DNA of 64,000 nucleotides from a virus, in the IMG/VR virus record IMGVR_UViG_3300027836_000009, positions 28,114 through 92,113 of that record; one strand, written 5' to 3'. The translations under genes and the position numbers were made by a program. The notes under the pieces are model-generated. The model searched no databases. It was not told the origin of the DNA and worked only from the letters and a program-made list of their open reading frames with translations. Positions within the stretch are counted from its first letter, which is position 1. The number at the start of each line of letters is the position of its first letter. Of this stretch, positions 1-7,199 are shown piece after piece.

Positions 1-1065
1 GAGAAAAAGAAATCTATCGTGTCTCCTGCTTTTATTGAAAATTTATCAAAAAAGGTTTCATATGTAGTTAAATCTGAAGAAGGCATTCAAAAACTTAAAG
101 CAAATGCTCAAGAAGCATGGGTTTCTTTTAGATTAGGAACAGTATTAGATACAATACGCAAAAATAAACTTACATTGCCTATTGTTTTTCAAAAAGATCC
201 AAATCGCCCAGCAACTGATAAAGCAATATCTGACGCAGCAGACGCTCACACAAAAGCTGAATTTGCATCAGCAGGAATTGGTGATAGACGTGGAAATTGG
301 GAAAGCAATTTAATTAAAGGCATTGATGACGGCCAGAAAATTTTTAATGGCTGGTGGGAAAAATCTTATTTGCCTACATTAGCATCTGTGCAGAAAGATG
401 TATTATTAACAACCGTTTTAGAAGCTACTCAAGATCATCGTGAAGTACAAGAATCTTTAAGGGATGTTTTTCAAAATGATCCTGATTTTTTAAAGTGGCT
501 TATTTATGAAGCCGCAACAGGGCAAGTAAAATTTAGCGGAAATGTCAATATTGATTCATCCACTGGTGTTACAGCAATTGCTGATAAGTTTTTGATATTT
601 AATGATACTGGACTTGCTGAGCCTATTGCACCAATTACTATTGGATGGGCTAAGGATCATATTAAAGAAGTTAAAACAACGGTAGGGTTTAAGTCATCAG
701 GAAGTAGGTCAGCTTCATCTATAAGATTAGCGATAGGTGGTAAATTAGACGAAAGTGAATCTCTTCAATTATCAGGCATGGAAAGAATAATTTTTGAAGA
801 ATTTAATAAACTAAATAATGATTTATTAGCATTAAATGAATCCTTTATTGATTCTTTTAAGAAAACACTTAATAACGTAAAAACTTTTGCGGCTCAAACT
901 TGGACTGCTGTGACAAACGCAATTTCTTATTTTTATCAAAATATAATAGTAAGAATTTCTAAAGCATTTACAGATGTATTCAGTCAAGGAATTGATGCTA
1001 TATGTAGTTTTTTTGGTTTTACAATAGACGGAGCAGTTGACGGAGAAATTAACATAAGTTTTTAA
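1..1065 (+). CDS. C-terminal part of an unknown protein (5' truncated by window edge)
   Basis: The frame is open from base 1, so the true start most likely lies outside the window; a GTG at 19 is the first possible internal start. About 355 residues are visible. I do not recognise the family. The last 70 residues are amphipathic and rich in Phe, Ala and Ile (around AQTWTAVTNAISYFYQNIIV), which could be a membrane-active or coiled segment. The rest is mixed helical and charged. A baseplate/tail operon follows about 3 kb downstream, so this could be the end of a large virion protein such as a tape measure, but nothing in the sequence proves that. It is followed by a strong terminator, which suggests it ends a transcription unit. 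Confidence 0.6.
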   Translation, partial: EKKKSIVSPAFIENLSKKVSYVVKSEEGIQKLKANAQEAWVSFRLGTVLDTIRKNKLTLPIVFQKDPNRPATDKAISDAADAHTKAEFASAGIGDRRGNWESNLIKGIDDGQKIFNGWWEKSYLPTLASVQKDVLLTTVLEATQDHREVQESLRDVFQNDPDFLKWLIYEAATGQVKFSGNVNIDSSTGVTAIADKFLIFNDTGLAEPIAPITIGWAKDHIKEVKTTVGFKSSGSRSASSIRLAIGGKLDESESLQLSGMERIIFEEFNKLNNDLLALNESFIDSFKKTLNNVKTFAAQTWTAVTNAISYFYQNIIVRISKAFTDVFSQGIDAICSFFGFTIDGAVDGEINISF

Positions 1066-1082
1066 CAAAAGAAATTAAAGAT

Positions 1083-1115
1083 AAACGATTAGGACCGTTT
1101 GCTTGTTACGACAAG
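1083..1115 (+). ncRNA. Two short hairpins preceding a terminator (possible structured 3' RNA)
   Basis: Two small stems precede the terminator. The first pairs AAACG (1083-1087) with CGTTT (1096-1100). The second pairs CTTGT (1102-1106) with ACAAG (1111-1115) around a TACG tetraloop, a UNCG-type loop known for stability. They could protect an mRNA 3' end or be part of a small RNA. The stems are only 5 bp each, so this is weak. Confidence 0.25.
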
Positions 1116-1118
1116 TTT

Positions 1119-1160
1119 AGACTGCAGAGATTCGCTATCATCTGCAGTCTTCCTTTTTTA
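1119..1160 (+). terminator. Rho-independent terminator
   Basis: AGACTGCAGA (1119-1128) pairs perfectly with TCTGCAGTCT (1141-1150). The 12-base loop can add a GAT/ATC inner stem. The stem is followed by TCCTTTTTTA. It lies 53 bases after the stop of the truncated first gene and before the gene at 1203, so it separates two transcription units. Confidence 0.85.
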
Positions 1161-1178
1161 GAACTATTTCAAATTGAT

Positions 1179-1193
1179 GAATATAATATAAAA
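1179..1193 (+). promoter_or_regulatory. TATA-like element before the gene at 1203
   Basis: GAATATAATATAAAA lies between the terminator and the start codon at 1203. It resembles the TATATA-core elements found in other gaps of this window. It is so close to the ATG that the transcript would be nearly leaderless, so it is one of the weaker members of the set. Confidence 0.25.
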
Positions 1194-1202
1194 ATCATAA
1201 TT

Positions 1203-1442
1203 ATGTCAAACGAAAATTTAGAAAAATTAGAAAAATTAGAAAACATAACATATCCTGATTGGGATAACGTTATCGTACAATTGTGCCAAGGTGAAAAAGG
1301 AATTGCTAACATCAAAATGCAACGTCAAGATATGGAAGCAATTCAAGCATTACATGGAAGTGAAAGAACTGAAGTTATTGAAATGATGCTTCAAGCACTT
1401 GAAGAACAAGTTAAACAATCTGAACCAACACAAGAAGATTAA
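1203..1442 (+). CDS. Small acidic hypothetical protein (79 aa)
   Basis: Not recognised. The N-terminus has a short Lys/Glu/Leu repeat (EKLEKLEN) and the C-terminus is a predicted acidic helix (VIEMMLQALEEQVKQSEPTQED). It is the first gene after a terminator and is followed by a gene whose ATG overlaps its stop by one base (TAATG), which suggests translational coupling. There is no Shine-Dalgarno sequence; the upstream bases are A/T only. Confidence 0.7.
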   Translation: MSNENLEKLEKLENITYPDWDNVIVQLCQGEKGIANIKMQRQDMEAIQALHGSERTEVIEMMLQALEEQVKQSEPTQED

Positions 1443-1768
1443 TGCCTTACGTAAAAGATTTTACGGAACTTACAGGTAAAGGATCTTTTAGTATGGAAGT
1501 TCCTAATTGGGTGCCTTTAACGATTGAATATGGATATGATCGTATAAGTTTAGCAACATATTTTTTCTGGCGCATATCAGGAACACAACACACCTTTCGT
1601 ATTAATTATAACGATTTAATGACAGAAACAAATGGGAATTTGGAAGAACATATTTCAACGTTTCTCAAAGGATTCAGAAACGACTATCTTACCTGGGCCC
1701 GAGACGGTTTCTCCGTTGACTGGATGCGAGAATACCACAGAGAATACAGAAATTTTATTGAACTTTAA
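1442..1768 (+). CDS. Hypothetical protein (108 aa)
   Basis: Not recognised. It is a mixed alpha/beta sequence with many aromatic residues (YGYDRISLATYFFWRI) and a charged C-terminus (REYHREYRNFIEL). It starts on the A of the upstream stop codon. A 7-base inverted repeat (CGTAAAA/TTTTACG, 1450-1465) lies just inside its start. Its codon use looks like that of its neighbours. No transmembrane segment or catalytic motif is obvious. Confidence 0.7.
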   Translation: MPYVKDFTELTGKGSFSMEVPNWVPLTIEYGYDRISLATYFFWRISGTQHTFRINYNDLMTETNGNLEEHISTFLKGFRNDYLTWARDGFSVDWMREYHREYRNFIEL

Positions 1769-1796
1769 AGAGGGAATATATACTAAAACAAAAACA

Positions 1797-2375
1797 ATGA
1801 GTGATATTAAAACTTTCCAATGGCTTAAAGGCGAAAGATCAGGGGAATTCGTAAAATGGGATGGTACAATAGTTCAAGACGGGGATCTTAACTTTTTACA
1901 ATTTGAAGACGGATCACGAGGTAACGAAAATTTATTAAACGATTTTTTCATTGAGGTACCTAGTGAACACGAGCCTTTTTACATTACGGAAAAAATGGAA
2001 AATAAGTATGCACAGGATGTTCAAACAATGAATGACCATTTGCATAATTCACATGAATTAAAACAACAAGATTCGTTTCCAGCACCCGGCATTTTTCAAA
2101 CTAACACACAGCCAGATAACCCAATTGCTAAATTGTTAAAAGATAGTAAGAAAATAAAATCATCTATAGAAATTTCGATTGTAGTTGACATACCACCGAT
2201 TGAACTTATGAAGGTTTTGTCTGATTCTTATGACGATGGTGAAAAACGAGTTCTTGATTATTTGTCAAGCAGTTTAAGTTCAGAAGATATTAAGAAACAA
2301 ATAGCCCATCAGATTTGGGTAAATTCATTCGCAAAAAAGAAAACGAAAAGCACAAGAATAAATGAAGCAATATAA
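1797..2375 (+). CDS. Hypothetical protein (192 aa)
   Basis: The frame is open from 1632, but that part overlaps the previous gene by 137 bases. The ATG at 1797, 28 bases after the upstream stop, is the sensible start and follows an AAAGAGGGA stretch. The protein begins MSDIKTFQWLKGERSGEFVK. It has a polar, Gln/His-rich middle and a helical C-terminus (LDYLSSSLSSEDIKKQIAHQ) ending in a basic KKKTKSTR segment. Not recognised. The end overlaps the Nudix-like gene by 14 bases. Confidence 0.65.
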   Translation: MSDIKTFQWLKGERSGEFVKWDGTIVQDGDLNFLQFEDGSRGNENLLNDFFIEVPSEHEPFYITEKMENKYAQDVQTMNDHLHNSHELKQQDSFPAPGIFQTNTQPDNPIAKLLKDSKKIKSSIEISIVVDIPPIELMKVLSDSYDDGEKRVLDYLSSSLSSEDIKKQIAHQIWVNSFAKKKTKSTRINEAI

Positions 2376-2904
2376 CGTATTATTTGAAGATAAGTGGTTT
2401 CAAGTTGTTGACATAGAAGGCCAGATAGGTTTAAAGAACAAAGAAATGTCAGTTGCTATTATGCCATATCGTGTAAACGAATTAGGAGTAATAACTGAAA
2501 TAGGATTACTTAAAGAACTAAATTATTTTAGAGAAGGAAACTATGCACAAACACTTATCACAGGAACAATTGAAAAAGAAGACGATTCCCTTTTGTTAGC
2601 GGCAAAAAGAGAACTTCTTGAAGAAGGTGGATTTGAACTTACTGAAGATGATAACGAAAGATGGTTATTCTTAGGGCCTGTTTATTTATATAAGACTAGT
2701 GACCAAATGATCCCCGTATTTGCTGTTGACGTAACTGGAGTTGAACAAAGAAAAGCAGACGGAGACGGATCGGTTAAAGAAGAAAAGTCTGAATTAGAAA
2801 TGGTTGAAATAGGAAACGGAATTTCATCGTCTGAAGCATTAGTATTATCATCCTTCTTAAAACTATTTAATTATATGTACGCTAAAACTTTAAATTATGT
2901 ATAA
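2362..2904 (+). CDS. Nudix-like hydrolase (180 aa)
   Basis: Nudix enzymes hydrolyse nucleoside diphosphates linked to another moiety; phages use them to clear damaged nucleotides or alter host cofactors. A Nudix-box-like segment lies around residues 73-98: a Gly at the box start, then AAKRELLEEGG, which matches the REUxEExG core. The upstream spacing is one residue longer than canonical and Asp stands where Glu is usual, so the box is slightly degenerate. The following sequence (FLGPVYLYKTSDQMIPVFAVDV) fits the later strands of the fold. About 70 residues precede the box. It overlaps the previous gene by 14 bases and the next by 8. The substrate cannot be predicted. Confidence 0.7.
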   Translation: MKQYNVLFEDKWFQVVDIEGQIGLKNKEMSVAIMPYRVNELGVITEIGLLKELNYFREGNYAQTLITGTIEKEDDSLLLAAKRELLEEGGFELTEDDNERWLFLGPVYLYKTSDQMIPVFAVDVTGVEQRKADGDGSVKEEKSELEMVEIGNGISSSEALVLSSFLKLFNYMYAKTLNYV

Positions 2905-3250
2905 CAGAAAAGAAAGAAGAAATCTTGAAAAACGCATAGGTCTTTTTAAAGAAGTTAAAGATATGCCAGCTGATAAAAAAGCTGAGTTTTCAAGAAGAAA
3001 GCAAGAAGCAGGTCACCAAATTTATTTAAAGAATCTTGAAGATGTTACAAATAAATTAATGGAAGCTGAAGCAGAAAGATATTCACAACAACTTGCAAAA
3101 CTTGTAGAAAGTGGTATTGAACATTCTGACGCAGAAAAAATCCTGGAAAAAAACATCACAACTGAAGAAGCAAGAAAAGAAAAGTTAGCAGAACGTCGTG
3201 AAAGACAAGCCGCAGCTTACGCTGAAAAACTTGCAGCAACTAAAAAATAA
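2897..3250 (+). CDS. Small highly charged helical protein (117 aa)
   Basis: Almost entirely Lys, Arg, Glu and Ala, predicted to be a long helix or coiled coil (AERRERQAAAYAEKLAATKK at the end). It is not recognised and low complexity makes homology hard to judge. The start overlaps the Nudix-like gene by 8 bases. It could be a scaffold-like or nucleic-acid-associated protein, but nothing fixes its role. Confidence 0.65.
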   Translation: MYNRKERRNLEKRIGLFKEVKDMPADKKAEFSRRKQEAGHQIYLKNLEDVTNKLMEAEAERYSQQLAKLVESGIEHSDAEKILEKNITTEEARKEKLAERRERQAAAYAEKLAATKK

Positions 3251-3254
3251 CATT

Positions 3255-3713
3255 GTGCAATTGAATCTTTACATCACATTCGACGATAAGTCAAAAATCA
3301 AAAAGTGTTTCTTAAACCTACGTAAGTATCTTATTATAGAAATCTCGGAGGTAATTGAAAGCTTAGGCTTTGACCAAAATGATTTAGACGACTGTAAGTC
3401 GTTTATTATAAATCAAGAAATCTTAAAATTGATTAAGGATGGTAGTAGCGGTAGGAAATTATTAGGAATCGTTTATAGCAATCCAAATCTTAACGATGAA
3501 ATTGCTAGAGGAATAATTCATTACGTTGAAGAAGTTAAAAATATTGAAAAAGCAATATTCTTAACTGACAAAGATGTACATGATGAATTTATTGAACTAT
3601 TTGAAGAAGCTATCTTTTACCCTACAATGAAAAAGGTTCATATTGTTGAATGCAAAGTTGTTCCTATTGTCTGGCTTGACCGACTGAATGAATTAAACGA
3701 AGAATTTATATAA
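3255..3713 (+). CDS. Hypothetical protein (152 aa), GTG start
   Basis: The frame is open from a GTG at 3198, but that would overlap the previous gene by 53 bases. The GTG at 3255, four bases after the upstream stop, is preferred and gives a protein beginning MQLNLYITFDDKSKIKKCFL. It is mainly helical, with three Cys, and ends in an acidic tail (DRLNELNEEFI). Not recognised. It ends the left + strand unit and is followed immediately by a bidirectional terminator. Confidence 0.6.
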   Translation: MQLNLYITFDDKSKIKKCFLNLRKYLIIEISEVIESLGFDQNDLDDCKSFIINQEILKLIKDGSSGRKLLGIVYSNPNLNDEIARGIIHYVEEVKNIEKAIFLTDKDVHDEFIELFEEAIFYPTMKKVHIVECKVVPIVWLDRLNELNEEFI

Positions 3714-3745
3714 AAAAACTGCAGGTTTAAACCTGCAGTTTTTTT
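3712..3745. terminator. Perfect palindromic bidirectional terminator
   Basis: A 34-base perfect palindrome: seven A, then CTGCAGG, a TTTAAA centre, CCTGCAG, then a T run (eight T, 3739-3746). On either strand it forms a GC-containing stem with a T-tract. The left-hand A run overlaps the stop codon of the + strand gene (3711-3713), and the minus-strand gene ends at 3745, so it serves converging transcription from both sides. Confidence 0.9.
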
Positions 3746-3939
3746 TATTCCTCATCATTATCTTTTGGCTTCTCAAGTTTTTCTTGAGTTTGCTGAATTG
3801 TTTTTAATAAGGTTTGCTTAGGACCCATATTTCTCATAGCCAATGGCTTATTAACTTTTGGCTTTGTTGTAAACGGCTTCTTTTCTTGTTGTTTACCCAA
3901 TGACAAAAAGTCTCGAGTAAACTTGGCGTTTTGTTTCAT
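3745..3939 (-). CDS. Small basic hypothetical protein (64 aa)
   Basis: Lys/Pro/Gln-rich and probably disordered (QEKKPFTTKPKVNKPLAMR), with an acidic C-terminal end (KPKDNDEE). It has no recognisable domain. It is co-directional with the gene at 3942-4193, two bases away, and ends at the palindromic terminator. Being short and low in complexity, it could be a virion-packaged or nucleic-acid-binding peptide; that is a guess. Confidence 0.6.
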   Translation of the reverse strand: MKQNAKFTRDFLSLGKQQEKKPFTTKPKVNKPLAMRNMGPKQTLLKTIQQTQEKLEKPKDNDEE

Positions 3940-3941
3940 AA

Positions 3942-4193
3942 TTAATTAGGTATAGCTGGTGACGATTTAGGTTTCTCACCAGTTTTTAAATATCCTTTAA
4001 TTGCTTGCATATTATGATGCGCAATCGTAATCTTATCTTGAACCCAAGCTTCTAAATCAACATCATCATTAATCATACCAGCGATATCTTGAGCATCTTT
4101 TGATATTTCTTCCAATTTTGGTTTATACATAAACCCTTCAGACTCTTCGTTCATATCTTGAACGTATTCATTATAGCTTTTAACTGTACTCAT
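3942..4193 (-). CDS. Small helical protein (83 aa), phage-conserved type
   Basis: The middle (DVDLEAWVQDKITIAHHNMQ) resembles a short helical segment (xLExWVQxKIT.A...) that I associate with small proteins of many large phages and with C-termini of phage ORFs of unknown function. That resemblance is from memory, not a search. It is the first gene of a two-gene minus-strand unit. On the minus strand a TATATAAA element (4217-4210) lies 17 bases upstream of the ATG. Confidence 0.65.
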   Translation of the reverse strand: MSTVKSYNEYVQDMNEESEGFMYKPKLEEISKDAQDIAGMINDDVDLEAWVQDKITIAHHNMQAIKGYLKTGEKPKSSPAIPN

Positions 4194-4209
4194 TTTCGTT
4201 ATACTTTAT

Positions 4210-4217
4210 TTTATATA
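4210..4217 (-). promoter_or_regulatory. TATATAAA promoter-like element for the minus-strand pair
   Basis: Minus-strand TATATAAA, 17 bases upstream of the ATG at 4193. It faces away from a similar + strand element at 4240, with a 7-bp hairpin between them. It resembles T4 late promoters (TATAAATA) in form. No -35 box is evident. Confidence 0.4.
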
Positions 4218-4238
4218 TTTATGTGTCATTTACATAAA
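4218..4238. promoter_or_regulatory. Hairpin at the centre of a divergent promoter region
   Basis: TTTATGT (4218-4224) pairs with ACATAAA (4232-4238) around a 7-base loop. It sits midway between outward-facing TATA-like elements in the 76-base gap between divergent genes. It could be an operator for a dyad-binding regulator or simply AT-rich chance. Confidence 0.3.
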
Positions 4239-4239
4239 G

Positions 4240-4249
4240 TAATATATAG
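4240..4249 (+). promoter_or_regulatory. TATATA promoter-like element for the baseplate operon
   Basis: TAATATATAG lies 21 bases before the ATG at 4270, the first gene of the long baseplate operon. It shares the TATATA core with elements at 12199, 28367, 29955, 44663, 57015, 57491 and 62662. Confidence 0.4.
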
Positions 4250-4269
4250 AAAAAATAGCAAGTATAATA

Positions 4270-6564
4270 ATGGCTACAGGCACGAATGCACAAGCAACCA
4301 ACCCGCCATCTCCTCCCTATCTGATAGAGATTGTTGGTCCATCTGCTTCCGGTTTACAAGTAAATTACTTAACTGAACCACCTTTTATTAATCAAGAAAC
4401 ACCTGAGGAAGAACCTCAAGAAGATGATGTGCCAGTTCCTGAAGGCTCAACAGCAGAAACTTCATTATCAAGTAGTACAGGAACAAGTCCAGAAAGTGGA
4501 ACAAGTGGTTCAACTGGAGCAGGAGCTCCTGTGGAGGACCCTGCAGCTTCAACAAAAATACCTGCATTTTTAAATAAGTCAGAAGCCGAAGTTAGGTCAA
4601 CATATCCTACGGGAACTGTTTATCCTGAAGCAGCAGGAACTGGTGGTACTGCAACTATCGATACAACAACTGGAGATGATACAGGCAATTCAGCTACGCT
4701 AGATGGTGACGGAGAAGTGCCTCTTGACCCAAGATTAATTTATCTTGTATCCGAACTTGATAATTCAGTTATCTATTCATTTTCATCAAAGGATTCGGTA
4801 ATGGCACCACTATCTGACGGATTTGTTGTTAAAGATCCTAAAGATCCAAACACTGTTATAAGCGCAAATGATCCTAGATATACAGCAGATGATGCAAAAG
4901 GTTTAACCGAATTTTACGGCGTTCCTTCCATAATGAACTACAATGCTTACATTAACATTCAAGCAGCTGGAGGTAAAAACGGTAATAAGTTTTTAATTGA
5001 CCGTGAAAATCAACCTAAGTTTTATGAATTTAGCGGAGGCGGTATTCAAAACGCGGAAACACCAGGCACAAACGATATCACAGTAACGTCATTAGTTAAT
5101 TGGGCACAACAAGATAGGAATCAAAAGTTCCCATATAAGTATCAAGATTTTGTATATCTTAAATGGTGGAAGAAAATTCCACTTAACTATATGATTACTT
5201 TAAGAAGATACCCTGCACCAACAATTGACTCTGTAGGATCTGCTGAAGAAGCAAAAGGACAAGTTTCTAAAGATAAGCTATTACCTGTAGCAACAGCAAT
5301 AACATTTTTAGGTGAAGACACAGGTAATAAAATATCAACGATTCTTGGTCCTATTGAAGCAGGCTTAAGATGGAAAGATGTTAAAGCAGATGTTTGGGAA
5401 GTTTCTTTTAACGGTTCTAAAGCATCAGCTGACTCACCAGCACCAGGATTAGCTAAAGTATTAGGTTTAATTAATGGTGGACCAGGCGGAGCAAATCCAC
5501 AAGTTGATAACGGAACACCGCTTGACCCATATAATAATGGGCCTTACTCAAATAAAGTTCTTGGTCCTGTTACAGTTATTGACCAAGTTCAAGCTCGTGA
5601 TCGTGGTGTTAATTTCAAACATGAACTAAGTCTTATATTTGAATATTCAGCAAGATCTATTGGTGGTATTAATACGAAAGCTGCAATGTTGGATATAATC
5701 GGTAACTTAATGATACTTACGTATAATGAAGCTCAATTTTGGGGTGGTATGAACCGATTCATGCCTCAAGGCCAAGGCGGGGATCTTGACCCATTCTTAG
5801 GTGGCCCTGCTGGTCGTTCTGCTTGGCTAAACGGTAATCCTGAAGGATTCTTTAAAGCAGTAGGAGATCAGTTTACAAAAGCTTTTGATACATTAGGTGA
5901 TGTCTTTAATAAATTCTTTGAAGATCCTATTGGAGGACTGAAGGAGCTTGCGGGTAAAGGTATGCAAACTTACATGAAGTTAAACACAACTGCAGCTAAA
6001 GGACAAATGCAAGGTATTCACTCATTATTAACTGGAGCACCAGTTGGTGAATGGCACGTTACGGTAGGTAACCCAATGAATCCAATGATGATGATTGGTA
6101 ACTTAATATGCACAGGAATTAAAATTGAATTTAATGATGAACTTGGCCCTGATGACTTCCCAACTGAATTAAAAGCAACAATCTCACTTGACCATGGTAT
6201 GGCTCGAGACAGATCAGGAATTGAGTCAATGTTTAACCGCGGTCAAGGTCGTTTATATTCATTACCTAAAGGTTACGAAGAATCTCTTTCATCGGTTAAT
6301 ATGACTGCAGTTGATAAAACAACAGGCAAAGACTACGGAGCTAATCCTAGTGAAGTTGAAGTAACAAAAAGTAGTACGCCTGGCACAAGTAATTCAAATG
6401 GCAGACCGAAAAGTAATGCAAGTAGGAGAAGCCCTTCAAGTGGTGACCCAGGGATTATTGATGGAATATTTGGTTACTATAAGCAATCGTTTGTTCCTCG
6501 CGTAAAAAGTACTTCATCTGCAATTTATAGTCACGGTGTTAAATTCGTTGCAAGCAAAACTTAA
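4270..6564 (+). CDS. Large tail/baseplate structural protein (764 aa)
   Basis: First gene of the baseplate operon. Residues about 35-150 are a low-complexity Ser/Thr/Gly/Pro/Glu region. The middle is globular. The region around residues 590-680 (GEWHVTVGNPMNPMMMIGNL, then a strand ending in FNDELGPDDFPTELKATISL) has the look of a tail-tube or baseplate-hub fold seen in large phages, where a tube-like barrel caps or initiates the tail tube. The C-terminal 80 residues are basic and Ser/Asn-rich, probably flexible. The gp53-like gene follows 15 bases later. A role in the central baseplate or tail tube is an inference from context and the tube-like segment; I cannot assign a T4 equivalent with certainty (gp48 or gp54 are candidates). 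Confidence 0.65.
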   Translation: MATGTNAQATNPPSPPYLIEIVGPSASGLQVNYLTEPPFINQETPEEEPQEDDVPVPEGSTAETSLSSSTGTSPESGTSGSTGAGAPVEDPAASTKIPAFLNKSEAEVRSTYPTGTVYPEAAGTGGTATIDTTTGDDTGNSATLDGDGEVPLDPRLIYLVSELDNSVIYSFSSKDSVMAPLSDGFVVKDPKDPNTVISANDPRYTADDAKGLTEFYGVPSIMNYNAYINIQAAGGKNGNKFLIDRENQPKFYEFSGGGIQNAETPGTNDITVTSLVNWAQQDRNQKFPYKYQDFVYLKWWKKIPLNYMITLRRYPAPTIDSVGSAEEAKGQVSKDKLLPVATAITFLGEDTGNKISTILGPIEAGLRWKDVKADVWEVSFNGSKASADSPAPGLAKVLGLINGGPGGANPQVDNGTPLDPYNNGPYSNKVLGPVTVIDQVQARDRGVNFKHELSLIFEYSARSIGGINTKAAMLDIIGNLMILTYNEAQFWGGMNRFMPQGQGGDLDPFLGGPAGRSAWLNGNPEGFFKAVGDQFTKAFDTLGDVFNKFFEDPIGGLKELAGKGMQTYMKLNTTAAKGQMQGIHSLLTGAPVGEWHVTVGNPMNPMMMIGNLICTGIKIEFNDELGPDDFPTELKATISLDHGMARDRSGIESMFNRGQGRLYSLPKGYEESLSSVNMTAVDKTTGKDYGANPSEVEVTKSSTPGTSNSNGRPKSNASRRSPSSGDPGIIDGIFGYYKQSFVPRVKSTSSAIYSHGVKFVASKT

Positions 6565-6579
6565 AATTAATCTCTATAT

Positions 6580-7197
6580 ATGTTACCATTTTTATATACA
6601 CAAGATACTAAAAAAGAAATAACTCACCCACAAACAGGTGTTAAATATGTTGATCTTTTAGAAAAAGATATTGTTTACGGTGATACAAATAATGGGCCAC
6701 AAGGAGTTGCTTATTATCTTATCACCGCAGATACTGCAATGCGACCAGACTTAATATCAAAAAGCATGTATGGGAATTTTGACCAAGTTGAAAAAATGTT
6801 AAAATTTAACGGCATATCAAATCCTTTAAGTCTTGATGAAGGCGACATATTAATACAATGGGATATCTTTTCATTAGAACGTAATATGAGAAGTCGTAAT
6901 AATGAAGGGGAAGCTAAAATGGATGTAAGAAAACAATACATCACACCTGAAAAGAAATCAAAAATTGATCCTGCTTTACAAGAATTTAATAAAAGACTTA
7001 CAGCTAAGAAAATTCCTGATACTGCGTTACCGCCTAATTACGCAAACTTTGGGGAAAAAGAAATTGAACTACGAAACGGAACAATGGTTTTTGGCGCTAA
7101 TGTAAGTAAAAGTAGTAATGGTGCTGCTGGAAACGAACCTTTAGCAAGAACTGAATATATTAAAAATTTGGTGAATAACCGAAATAATAACTTATAA
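6580..7197 (+). CDS. gp53-like baseplate wedge protein (205 aa)
   Basis: The pattern YGD..YYLITADTAMRPDLISKSMYG, followed by a hydrophobic turn and GISNPLSLDEGDILI, matches the LysM-type core of T4 gp53, which joins neighbouring baseplate wedges. The C-terminal half is polar and likely extended, ending in an Asn-rich tail (NLVNNRNNNL). It lies between the first structural gene and the hub gene, with two bases before the next ATG, so it is almost certainly co-translated. T4 gp53 is of similar length (196 aa). Confidence 0.7.
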   Translation: MLPFLYTQDTKKEITHPQTGVKYVDLLEKDIVYGDTNNGPQGVAYYLITADTAMRPDLISKSMYGNFDQVEKMLKFNGISNPLSLDEGDILIQWDIFSLERNMRSRNNEGEAKMDVRKQYITPEKKSKIDPALQEFNKRLTAKKIPDTALPPNYANFGEKEIELRNGTMVFGANVSKSSNGAAGNEPLARTEYIKNLVNNRNNNL

Positions 7198-7199
7198 AT

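Noticed and set aside
832-1068. Minus-strand open frame inside the first gene
   Set aside because: Cys/Ser/Tyr-rich shadow of the real + strand gene; no gene-like properties.
1263-1274. GATAACGTTATC perfect palindrome
   Set aside because: Inside a gene, no loop, expected by chance in 64 kb of AT-rich DNA.
1632-1796. N-terminal extension of the 192-aa gene
   Set aside because: Overlaps the previous gene by 137 bases; the later ATG at 1797 gives a clean junction.
4158-4376. + strand frame spanning the divergent gap
   Set aside because: Covers both promoter-like elements and the start of the real gene at 4270; Cys/His-rich noise.
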